A stretch of DNA of 64,000 nt, from NCBI GenBank assembly GCA_019095985.1, contig CM032659.1, positions 25,494,877 to 25,558,876 on the forward strand. The letters run 5' to 3'. This DNA comes from Streblospio benedicti. Taxonomy: Eukaryota > Annelida > Polychaeta > Spionida > Spionidae. Within the stretch, counting starts at the first letter, position 1, and the number at the start of each line of letters is the position of its first letter. The notes below the pieces were generated by a model. It saw only the letters and a list, made by a program, of their open reading frames with translations. It was not told the origin of the DNA and ran no database searches. This document shows, piece by piece, positions 22,533 to 31,869 of this stretch. The translations under genes were made by a program, and so were the position numbers.

Positions 22533-22684
22533 TTATATTGTCAAATCTTGATATCTAATGACTAAATCATAACATTTGAAGGTTAATGAAATTTAGTTAA
22601 TATTATTTTTCCTTAGCAACAGTTGCTAGGAAACAGAAAAACCACATCAGCCACCTTTTAACATGTTTTTTCATTACTATGAAC
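22468..22684 (+). repeat. left terminal inverted repeat
   Basis: Pairs with 25808-26016. It contains two copies of GTTGCTAGG followed by TAAC or AAAC (22477-22489, 22622-22634), with inverted AGCAAC halves nearby (22497-22503, 22614-22619). These repeated 13-mers are the likely transposase binding sites and also match the RFX X-box consensus. Confidence 0.9.
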
Positions 22685-22876
22685 GAACAACTACGTTAAA
22701 TGAATAAATACAATATTTCAAGATGCCAAATTGACAACTAAAACAATAATAATTTGGTAATTTGATAGCTGAATGTTGTTATTATTGGTAATATTATGCA
22801 TGTGCAGGTATGCTGAAAGGCCCAATGCCCTCTCTGCAGAGCTGTACATCCTTTAGTAGAAGCCAGCTCAATAGCA

Positions 22877-25469
22877 ATGTTTTGTCATTGTTTTGATATT
22901 GTGAAGCAAGCTGTACATCATGTGAATCCAGGGCAAACTCCAGTGATATGTGTTGATCAACCACAATTACAATGGTCAATGAACACAATGTATGGGGAAG
23001 ACAAATTTGTGATTCTCCTAGGTGGACTGCATACAGAGATGATTGCCTTCAAAGTCTTAGGTCATTGGCTGCAAGGCAGTGGTTGGGTAGAAGCTCTAAC
23101 ATCAGCAGAAATTGCCACCCCAGGAGTTGCAGAATCTTTTCTCTCTGCTTCCCATGTCACAAGAACCAGGCATGCTCATCAAGTAACTGCTGCAGCATTG
23201 TACATTTTGCTAAACAAAGCATACACTGATTATGTTGCTCTTTCTCAAGAATCACCCAAAAGTAAAATGACTTGGTTTGAGCAGCGCAAAGCAGAGAGTC
23301 CTCAATTCATGTATTGGTCAATAACCCTTGATCTAGAACTGCTTGCACTAGCATTTGTTAGATCATTACGTGTTGGTAACTTTCTTTTGTACAGAGATAC
23401 ATTAACAAAATTAGTACCATGTTTTTTTAGTATGAACCATACGAATTATGCTAGATGGATGCCAGTTCATGTGCGGGATATGTGCGCACTTGAGAAAATG
23501 CATCCAGATGTTGCCTCAGAGTTCAGAAAAGGGAAATTTGTGATGAGCAAATCACATAGAAAGTTCTCACAACTGTCCATTGATCATGCCCATGAACAAA
23601 ATAATCGTGTTATGAAAGAAGAGGGCAGAATAATTGGGCTGACACAGGATGCTGATGCTATGTTGAAATGGGCAGTATCTGGACCAGAGTTGATTAGAGT
23701 AATTTCTGAGTTTGAAGCATCAATGATTGAGAAAGATGAGAAACCAATAACATGCCATCATGAGCAAACCATTGCAAGTCAAAGATTGTGTGTAAAACAA
23801 GTGCATGCATTAATCACTACTCTGGAAGGCATGGGAAACGCCCTTTTGAGGAAGACAGTGACGACCTGGTACGAATACATTCCATAGACATCATGGACAA
23901 GCAATCTGTCGAATGCCTTCGAGCAATACAAAAACAAGGCCAGGACCAATATGACTTGTTTGTGAAAGAGAGATTGATGAATGCTAGCAAACCAATTACA
24001 GCTTCAATTCCCAGAAATCAGGTAGTGCTCTTTAATGAGCAATCAACAAAGTTGCGTGACAAAGGGAGCAAAGTAAGTTTGCTTAAAAGTGAGTCATATC
24101 TTTTTTTCAAGACTGTACATATCTTGCCAAAGAAGAGATGGTAATATAGACATATTTTTCAGCCATGAAAATCATCCATTTCCGCCATCCCTTTCCACGT
24201 ATGGAGAACTGCGACTTGGGAAGAAATCTGAACTTATGAACTGCATTGAACGTCATGTGAGAAACACTAACACGAAGCCCAAAGCAGAAGTAGTGAAATT
24301 GGATGGAGCTGTACATTTGGCGACTATGCCTCAAATGTTTTCATTCCTTACATTAAAAAAGAACAAAGTGAGGCTCAATAAGTGGATGTGGTGTGGAAAC
24401 AACAGGCAAGAAATGTCCGAGGTACAGGTCAAAGAAGGCGTGTACTTGCTTTAAGTCCAATACCAAATAACTGGCAAAAGTTCCTGCGCTTGGATAGCAA
24501 CAAAGTAGAGTTGTTCTGTTTTCTGAAAGCTAAGATGAAGGAAGTGACATCAATAGAACATACTCTGACTCTTACAGATGGCGAAGGGGTAATCTGTGTT
24601 CCACAGAAAGACATATCTGGCATTGCTCCTTCTAACTATGAAGAAGCAGACTCTAGAATCATGGTACACGCTGCTGATGCTTTCAGAAAAGTATTTACTA
24701 AGTTGCTTGTGCGCTCTGTTGACACTGATGTTCTTGTACTTGCTGTGGTCCTTATTGAACAGATTCAAGCCTCAGAATTGAAACTGTGGATTGCCTTTGG
24801 TACTGGCAAGGACCTTAGGTACATTGCTGCTCATGAAATATGTGATGCATTGGGTCCTCGAAAATCTCTCTGTCTACCTATGTTTCATGCGTTCACGGGA
24901 TGCGATACTGTCTCCCAGTTTGCACGAATAGGAAAAAAGACAGCATGGAAAATCTGGGAGATTCACGAGGAGGAGATAACCAATGCTTTATTCTCGTTGC
25001 ACAAGGCTCCAACTGTGATACCAGCAGATGTTGAAGCTACACCAGGGAAATTAATTTGTGATCTGGTGTTATGATAGGACTTCCACAAGCACTTCTATCA
25101 ATGAAGTAAGGAAATTGCTATCTACACGCAGAGGCAAGGAAATGTCCATGCTTCCTCCAACCCAGGCAGCTTTGAAACAACATATAAGAAGAGCAACACT
25201 ACAAGGGGGTCATTACTGGGGGAATCTTGCCAGTGCATATCGCAATTTACCTTCCTCAAAGTGCAACTTTACCTTCTCCAGCTGACTGGGGGTGGACCTC
25301 CCCAGAATGCTGGAAGCCGCTCTGGTCAGACCTTCCTAAAGCTAGTGCATCATGTCCAGAGCTTCTAAAATGTCGCTGTAGAAATAAATGTACTGAATGC
25401 TGCTGTGTAAAGGAACAGCTAAAATGCACAATCTTTTGTACCTGTAAGGGAGAGTGTGACAATGTTTAA
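22877..25469 (+). pseudogene. XPG/PIN-like nuclease transposase, frame-broken
   Basis: One protein is readable in five consecutive plus-strand pieces (22877-23887, 23788-24144, 24089-24454, 24382-25074, 25058-25469), with slips near 23.85, 24.12, 24.42, 25.07 and 25.26 kb. The first piece has A-T-P-G-V-A-E-S, H-V-T-R-T-R-H-A-H-Q-V-T and S-I-D-H-A-H-E-Q-N-N. The fourth has E-E-A-D-S-R, R-S-V-D-T-D-V-L-V-L and F-T-G-C-D-T-V-S, matching the acidic metal-binding positions of XPG/FEN-like nucleases. The last has G-H-Y-W-G-N, W-G-W-T and a Cys-rich tail resembling CXC repeats. Large families of such proteins are found in corals, molluscs and lancelets, often annotated as uncharacterised. The slips may be decay or assembly indels. 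Confidence 0.7.
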
Positions 25470-25807
25470 GGAATGCTTACACGGACACCGGACACCGTGA
25501 ATGGTATTTTCATTGAAATACCCCAATTGTAGTAATAAACGATTTGTTGTTGCTGTTGTTTTTATACATTTTACAATTTAAATATCTCAATATGTTGCAA
25601 ACATTACTTTTTGATCATAAGACATGAATAATTGACAAACTAGATAAAAATTAACAACGCTAGGTGATGGTTGCTAATGGCTTTCTGTTACATAGCAACC
25701 GTTGCTAGGGAACAATGACAACTATTCAATCTCAATAACCTTCAAATTTGATATTTTATTCATTAAATGTCAAAATTGGAAAACATAAATTAAAATAACA
25801 ACTTGCA

Positions 25808-26016
25808 ATGAAAAAAAACATGTTAAAAGGTGGCTGATGTGGTTTTTCTGTTTCCTAGCAACTGTTGCTAAGGAACAATAATATTAACTAAGTTTCATTA
25901 ACCTTCAAATGTTATGATTTAGTCATTAGATATCAAGATTTGACAATATAATTGAAAATAAAAGCTTTTAGAAGGTGGTTGCTATGGGTCATCGGTTACC
26001 TAGCAACAGTTGCCAA
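25808..26016 (-). repeat. right terminal inverted repeat
   Basis: Mirror of 22468-22684, ending GGTTACCTAGCAACAGTTGCC-AA. It contains X-box-like 13-mers at about 25850-25862 and 25995-26007. A further copy of the motif lies just inside, at 25701-25713, next to CATAGCAACC. Confidence 0.9.
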
Positions 26017-26063
26017 GATATGTGTCCGATTTTTTGGCACTACCCCTTAAAATGAAGGGTTAT
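26017..26063. other. unassigned junction sequence
   Basis: 47 bp between the TIR element and PLE copy 2 (GATATGTGTCCG ... CCTTAAAATGAAGG). It does not continue the PLE copy 1 sequence, so the TIR element is not a simple insertion into copy 1. Confidence 0.5.
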
Positions 26064-26116
26064 AGTGCTCAACTAAAAAGGAGCTTATTATATAAAAATG
26101 TTGACAGATTAAATTA

Positions 26117-26180
26117 ACATTTATTTATATTTACTGAACAGTTTCGTGCTAACAGCACTCATCAGAATATATATAAACGA
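26117..26180 (-). ncRNA. hammerhead ribozyme of PLE copy 2
   Basis: Same core as copy 1 (CTGATGA, stem II TGCT-GTTA-GCAC, GAAA, stem III CTG-TT-CAG, UA site). Stem I is two bases longer on the 5' side (TATATATATT), a TA length change that keeps pairing. Confidence 0.85.
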
Positions 26181-26320
26181 TCTACATGGCAGTACTTCAA
26201 AGAACAACAGTACTATGTTATCAAGTACAAAGAAACTGATCAATATATACGTCACAGTTACGTACATCACCCACATACTACATATATAATATTCAAGTAA
26301 CACTGACACAGGCACAATTA

Positions 26321-27238
26321 TTAGGTATGGTAATTATAATTATAAAGTAAATATTTTCTCCTTACATTAAGGGTGGCTAAATGGGGTTTACATATAATAA
26401 TATATTTTTCCTTAAGACATAAATTACATGATTTTGCAGACGGTGCATATGGGCTACCTTTTGCTAACACCCTCCATTTTATGTTATATGAGATTCCTTG
26501 GTCTTTGAGTGACCAGACATATTGACTGAGTGTTGTGCTGTGTCTTTTATTTTGTTGTCTGAAGGAGTTAGTATGAGCGTTATATCTGGTTTTAAAACTA
26601 TTTTCAGTTAGGCCTACGTAATATTCGTTTTTGTTATTGTCGTCTCTTTTGACAGCCGCTTGGTATATAATCCCATCTATTAAACATTTCCCACCTAGGG
26701 GACAAGTATCCCTATTTCTGCAGTTACAGGTGTTTGCAGTAGTGGTCGGATTGTTTTGTTTTATGATTGATTTGTTATGACTGGTAATTATTTTCTCTAT
26801 GTTAGGCATGCATTTATAACTTATTTTAACTGTATTTTTGTTTATAATTGGATGGAGTAGATGGCCAGGGGGAAAACATTTTACTATTAATTTGATGAAT
26901 CTTTGACCTACGTTTGTTGTGACATTTGCACTAAAAGGGGGGTTAAACCAGGTGATTTTTCGTTTACGGCTTCTGTTATTTTTTATATTGTTTGCAGAGT
27001 TTGTGGTTTGTTGTGGGTTGTAATTGAGGTTGTGTTTATAGTTGCTTTGACGTAATGCCTCTTGATATATTGGTGCTGCTTGTTTAAAAGTTGCTTCATT
27101 GGATGATATTGAGGATAGTCTTTTGTTTATACTTTTAGGTATATTTTTGATGATGTTGGGAGGATGATTACTCTGGCTATGTACATACAAAGGCCTGTTA
27201 TTATTTTTCATAAATGGTTTAAATGTACCCGAGTTCAA
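26321..27238 (-). CDS. PLE GIY-YIG half, copy 2
   Basis: 305 open codons covering the RT thumb/linker through the GIY-YIG domain. The cysteine cluster C-N-C-R-N-R-D-T-C and the Y-Y-V-G-L-T-E block are intact. RT motif C (Y-R-D-D-G) lies in the adjacent open piece 27252-27482 and motif A in 27578-28024. The product is the same RT/endonuclease as in copy 1. Confidence 0.8.
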   Translation of the reverse strand: MNSGTFKPFMKNNNRPLYVHSQSNHPPNIIKNIPKSINKRLSSISSNEATFKQAAPIYQEALRQSNYKHNLNYNPQQTTNSANNIKNNRSRKRKITWFNPPFSANVTTNVGQRFIKLIVKCFPPGHLLHPIINKNTVKISYKCMPNIEKIITSHNKSIIKQNNPTTTANTCNCRNRDTCPLGGKCLIDGIIYQAAVKRDDNNKNEYYVGLTENSFKTRYNAHTNSFRQQNKRHSTTLSQYVWSLKDQGISYNIKWRVLAKGSPYAPSAKSCNLCLKEKYIIICKPHLATLNVRRKYLLYNYNYHT

Positions 27239-28463
27239 GTCTAGAGTTATGTCAAGAAAATCTACTGTTTTTTTTGTTTACTTCTATTGTTATCTGTAGA
27301 TTATTGTTGGAGAATATTTTACATATTTGTTTCTTGATTTGGTCTATTTCTTTAGGTGATTTGTTACAAACAGCGAGACCGTCGTCTCTGTAGAGCCCTA
27401 CATTTATGTCTAGATCTTTTAATTGAGATAATATATAAAGACCTATTAACTCACAAGTTTCGACCCCATCAAAACTGCCCATGGTGACATCAAAGATTGA
27501 GGTTTTTTTTACACCAAGGCGACCAGTTATTGTATAGCAGTGCTTTTTTAGTGTGCATAATGATGTGTTTGTCCTCTTCAGATATGCTTGTAATAGTTGG
27601 AAGCAAATTCAAGTGCTTTTGCCAGTAGGTCCTCGCTTATTGAAGGGTAGAATTCGACTACATCAAAGCATATAAACGCAGTCTTTTTGTTAATTTCAAT
27701 TTTTTTAAACCAGTCTATCACCTCGTTAGTGTTCCTCCATTGGTTGCTATTTGTTTTCTGCTTAATGTTGACATTTATTTTCTCAAGGATTTGTTTAGAT
27801 ATTTTACCTATCTCAGATTTTGTGGGATTTATTAGTCTACATTTGGGGTTGTTGGCAAAATTAGGTTTGTGGTCTTTTAATGTAATAAAGGCTTGTTTCT
27901 TTGCTGTAGTGTTTATCCTGTCATCAAGTTCTAAATTTATTGCAATTTCTTTATCTTCGTGGTTAATGCTGCTTTCTGTAGCTGGTGTTGTTTTTTTGTA
28001 GTCTTTGGTGATATTTGAGATCAATAACTTTTCATATTGTTTTGCTTCTATTTTGTAAAATTAGTTGTCTTATCAGCTGCAATCAATAGTTTATCACATT
28101 CTTTGATGTTTTTTACGTCTTTGTTTATTTTAGCTTGAAATTTATTATGATATTGGTTGAATTTAATGTTCTGGATAATGTTCAGCATGCCGTCTTCTAG
28201 TTCTTTGAGTTCTGGCACATATGGGGGTGGTTTTGTGCTTGGAAATCCAAATGTGTCTTTATGTTTAGGCTTGGTGTTTGGGTTTAAAAAGAAATAAGAT
28301 CGCCATTAATAAACTGTATGATTTTTGATAAACCTCTCTGTGCTTGATATCAGCTCCAGTAAATAGTTCTTTCTGCTTTCGGTACTGGGATGTTTTTTTT
28401 TGGCAGAAAAGAACAACTATCAATTAACCTGTTCCATGGTTGTTTTACACAATAGTGCTCCCA

Positions 28464-30358
28464 AAGTATGAGCGTTATATCTGGTTTTAAAACTATTTTC
28501 AGTTAGGCCTACGTAATATTCGTTTTTGTTATTGTCGTCTCTTTTGACAGCCGCTTGGTATATAATCCCATCTATTAAACATTTCCCACCTAGGGGACAA
28601 GTATCCCTATTTCTACAGTTACAGGTGTTTGCAGTAGTGGTCGGATTGTTTTGTTTTATGATTGATTTGTTATGACTGGTAATTATTTTCTCTATGTTAG
28701 GCATGCATTTATAACTTATTTTAACTGTATTTTTGTTTATAATTGGATGGAGAAGATGGCCAGGGGGAAAACATTTTACTATTAATTTGATGAATCTTTG
28801 ACCTACGTTTGTTGTGACATTTGCACTAAAAGGGGGGTTAAACCAGGTGATTTTTCGTTTACGGCTTCTGTTATTTTTTATATTGTTTGCAGAGTTTGTG
28901 GTTTGTTGTGGGTTGTAATTGAGGTTGTGTTTATAGTTGCTTTGACGTAATGCCTCTTGATATATTGGTGCTGCTTGTTTAAAAGTTGCTTCATTGGATG
29001 ATATTGAGGATAGTCTTTTGTTTATACTTTTAGGTATATTTTTGATGATGTTGGGAGGATGATTACTCTGGCTATGTACATACAAAGGCCTGTTATTATT
29101 TTTCATAAATGGTTTAAATGTACCCGAGTTCAAGTCTAGAGTTATGTCAAGAAAATCTACTGTTTTTTTTGTTTACTTCTATTGTTATCTGTAGATTATT
29201 GTTGGAGAATATTTTACATATTTGTTTCTTGATTTGGTCTATTTCTTTAGGTGATTTGTTACAAACAGCGAGACCGTCGTCTCTGTAGAGCCCTACATTT
29301 ATGTCTAGATCTTTTAATTGAGATAATATATAAAGACCTATTAACTCGCAAGTTTCAGCTCCATCAAAACTGCCCATGGTGACATCAAAGATTGAGTTTG
29401 TTTTTTTACACCAAGGCAACCCGTTATTGTATAGCAGTGCTTTTTAGTGTGCATAATGATGTGTTTGTCCTCTTCAGATATATTGTAATAGTTGGAAGCA
29501 AATTCAAGTGCTTTTGCTAGTAGGTCCTCGCTTATTGAAGGGTAGAATTCGACTACATCAAAGCATATAAACGCAGTCTTTTTGTTAATTTCAATTTTTT
29601 TTAAACCAGTCTATCACCTCGTTAGTGTTCCTCCATTGGTTGCTGTTTGTTTTCTGCTTAATGTTGGCATTTATTTTCTCAAGGATTTGCTTAGATATTT
29701 TGCCTATCTCAGATTTTGTGGGATTTATTAGTCTACATTTGGGGTTGTTGGCAAAATTAGGTTTGTGGTCTTTCAATGTAATAAAGGCTTGTTTCTTTGC
29801 TGTAGTGTTTATCCTGTCATCAAGTTCTAAATTTATTGCAATTTCTTTATCTTCGTTGTTAATGCTGCTTTCTGTAGCTGGTGTTGTTTTTTTGTAGTCT
29901 TTGGTGATATTTGAGATCAATAACTTTTCATATTGTTTTGGTTCTATTTTGTAAAAATTAGTAGTCTTATCAGCTGCAATCAATAGTTTATCACATTCTT
30001 TGATGTTTTTTACGTCTTTGTTTATTTCAGCTTGGAATTTATTATGATATTGGTTGAATTTAATGTTCTGGATAATGTTCAGCATGCCGTCTTCTAGTTC
30101 TTTGAGTTCTGGCACATAAGGGGGTGGTTTTGTGCTTGGAAATCCAAATGTGTCTTTATGTTTAGGCTTGGTGTTTGGGTTTAAAAAGAAATAAGATCGC
30201 CATCGTATGTTTTTGATGAACCTCTCTGTGCTTGATATCAGCTCCTGTAAGTAGTTCTTTCTGCTTGGTACTGGGATGTTTTTTGTAGAATAACCTAAAT
30301 TAACCTGTTCCATGGTTGTTCACAATAGTGCTCAACAGATTAATAAACTGGAGCAATA
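28464..30358 (-). mobile_element. Penelope-like element, copy 3
   Basis: Minus-strand copy that retains the 5' end but loses the 3' end: it begins inside the GIY-YIG domain right after F-K-T-R-Y-N-A-H-T, so it has no hammerhead. It contributes the N-terminal part of the protein (29591-30313), starting M-E-Q-V-N-L-G-Y-S-T-K-N. Beyond its 5' end, about 30357-30379, lies a 23-bp stretch that also occurs past the 3' end of copy 4. Confidence 0.85.
29591..30313 (-). CDS. PLE N-terminal and RT region, copy 3
   Basis: 240 open codons: N-terminal region (P-S-R-K-N-Y, then F-F-L-N-P-N-T), I-A-A-D-K-T-T-N-F-Y near 105-115, and the RT fingers (F-I-T-L-K-D-H-K-P-N-F, C-R-L-I-N-P). This is the only copy showing the protein N-terminus clearly. 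RT motif C and GIY-YIG follow in 29147-29419 and 28420-29133. Confidence 0.8.
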   Translation of the reverse strand: MEQVNLGYSTKNIPVPSRKNYLQELISSTERFIKNIRWRSYFFLNPNTKPKHKDTFGFPSTKPPPYVPELKELEDGMLNIIQNIKFNQYHNKFQAEINKDVKNIKECDKLLIAADKTTNFYKIEPKQYEKLLISNITKDYKKTTPATESSINNEDKEIAINLELDDRINTTAKKQAFITLKDHKPNFANNPKCRLINPTKSEIGKISKQILEKINANIKQKTNSNQWRNTNEVIDWFKKN

Positions 30359-31027
30359 ATAGATGATTTTAAAGGTATAAACAAAAATTTAATAGGTCTT
30401 GATGACAGTTATCAATTAAAAAGATCTAGACATAAATGTAGGGCTCTACAGAGACGACGGTCTCGCTGTTTGCAACAAATCACCTAAAGAAATAGACCAA
30501 ATCAAGAAACAAATATGTAAAATATTCTCCAACAATAATCTACAGATAACAATAGAAGTAAACAAAAAAACAGTAGATTTTCTTGACGTAACTCTAGACT
30601 TGAACTCGGGTACATTTAAACCATTTATGAAAAATAATAACAGGCCTTTGTATGTACATAGCCAGAGTAATCATCCTCCCAACATCATCAAAATATACCT
30701 AAAAGTATAAACAAAAGACTATCCTCAATATCATCCAATGAAGCAACTTTTAAACAAGCAGCACCAATATATCAAGAAGCATTACGTCAAAGCAACTATA
30801 AACACAACCTCAATTACAACCCACAACAAACCACAAACTCTGCAAACAATATAAAAAATAACAGAAGCCGTAAACGAAAAATCACCTGGTTTAACCCCCC
30901 TTTTAGTGCAAATGTCACAACAAACGTAGGTCAAAGATTCATCAAATTAATAGTAAAATGTTTTCCTCCTGGCCATCTTCTCCATCCAATTATAAACAAA
31001 AATACAGTTAAAATAAGTTATAAATGC

Positions 31028-31546
31028 ATGCCTAACATAGAGAAAATAATTACCAGTCATAACAAATCAATCATAAAACAAAACAATCCGACCACTACTG
31101 CAAACACCTGTAACTGCAGAAATAGGGATACTTGTCCCCTAGGTGGGAAATGTTTAATAGATGGGATTATATACCAAGCGGCTGTCAAAAGAGACGACAA
31201 TAACAAAAACGAATATTACGTAGGCCTAACTGAAAATAGTTTTAAAACCAGATATAACGCTCATACTAACTCCTTCAGACAACAAAATAAAAGACACAGC
31301 ACAACACTCAGTCAATATGTCTGGTCACTCAAAGATCAAGGAATCTCATATAACATAAAATGGAGGGTGTTAGCAAAAGGTAGCCCATATGCACCATCTG
31401 CAAAATCATGTAATTTATGTCTTAAGGAAAAATATATTATTATATGTAAACCCCATTTAGCCACCCTTAATGTAAGAAATGAACTAGCCAGTGCTTGTAG
31501 ACACAGGAGAAAATATTTACTTTATAATTATAATTACCATACCTAA
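31028..31546 (+). CDS. PLE GIY-YIG nuclease region, copy 4
   Basis: 172 open codons, identical in layout to the end of copy 1: M-P-N-I-E-K-I-I, the C-N-C-R-N-R-D-T-C cluster, Y-Y-V-G-L-T-E, F-K-T-R-Y, then C-N-L-C-L-K-E-K-Y and a C-terminus rich in Tyr/Asn. The ATG at 31028 is internal to the PLE frame and not the native start; upstream RT residues are readable to about 30420. Confidence 0.8.
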   Translation: MPNIEKIITSHNKSIIKQNNPTTTANTCNCRNRDTCPLGGKCLIDGIIYQAAVKRDDNNKNEYYVGLTENSFKTRYNAHTNSFRQQNKRHSTTLSQYVWSLKDQGISYNIKWRVLAKGSPYAPSAKSCNLCLKEKYIIICKPHLATLNVRNELASACRHRRKYLLYNYNYHT

Positions 31547-31705
31547 TAATTGTGCCTGTGTCAGTGTTACTTGAATATTATATATGTAGTATGTGGGTGA
31601 TGTACGTAACTGTGACGTACCCCGTAAGTAAATCTAAGTATATATATTGATCAGTTTCTTTGTACTTGATAACATAGTACAGTTGTTCTTTGAAGTACTG
31701 CCATG

Positions 31706-31770
31706 TAGATCGTTTATATATTCTGATGAGTGCTGTTAGCACGAAACTGTTCAGTAAATATAAATAAATG
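31706..31770 (+). ncRNA. hammerhead ribozyme of PLE copy 4
   Basis: CTGATGA at 31723-31729, stem II TGCT-GTTA-GCAC, GAAA at 31743-31746, stem III CTG-TT-CAG, then the TA site. Sequence and pairing are the same as copies 1 and 2. Confidence 0.85.
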
Positions 31771-31869
31771 TTAATTTAATCTGTCAACATTTTTATATAA
31801 TAAGCTCCTTTTAGTTGAGCACTATAATTCGGTTCATTTATACCTTTAAAATCATCTATATATATATAT

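Larger units (their letters stand above)
22468..26016 (+). mobile_element. TIR DNA transposon, probable Academ-like (XPG)
   Basis: 3549 bp bounded by terminal inverted repeats of about 210 bp starting TTGGCAACTGTTGCTAGG; the outer 40 bases are perfectly inverted. It encodes one protein family (22877-25469) with an XPG/PIN-like nuclease block and a cysteine-rich tail. Academ DNA transposons are known to carry an XPG-type nuclease, which is the basis for this placement; I have no sequence search to confirm it. No target-site duplication is visible: left flank TTTGGGG, right flank GATATGT. The left flank is PLE copy 1; the right flank is 47 bp of unknown DNA and then PLE copy 2. Confidence 0.7.
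26064..28463 (-). mobile_element. Penelope-like element, copy 2
   Basis: The longest copy, minus strand, running from the 3' tail (GAGCACTATAA-type end near 26064) through the hammerhead, GIY-YIG and RT to the N-terminal region near 28450. The coding region has a few breaks, mainly homopolymer-length differences from copy 1, plus a small deletion near the C-terminus. Its 5' end is joined directly to the truncated 3' end of copy 3, giving a head-to-tail tandem. Confidence 0.88.
30400..31860 (+). mobile_element. Penelope-like element, copy 4 (inverted)
   Basis: Plus-strand copy, 5'-truncated, starting at the RT motif C region (G-L-Y-R-D-D-G near 30440) and running through GIY-YIG, hammerhead and 3' tail. 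It lies head-to-head with copy 3. A 5'-truncated copy next to an inverted copy is a known PLE insertion pattern. The 3' terminus is marked by GAGCACTATAA and the 23-bp stretch shared with the 5' side of copy 3. Confidence 0.87.
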
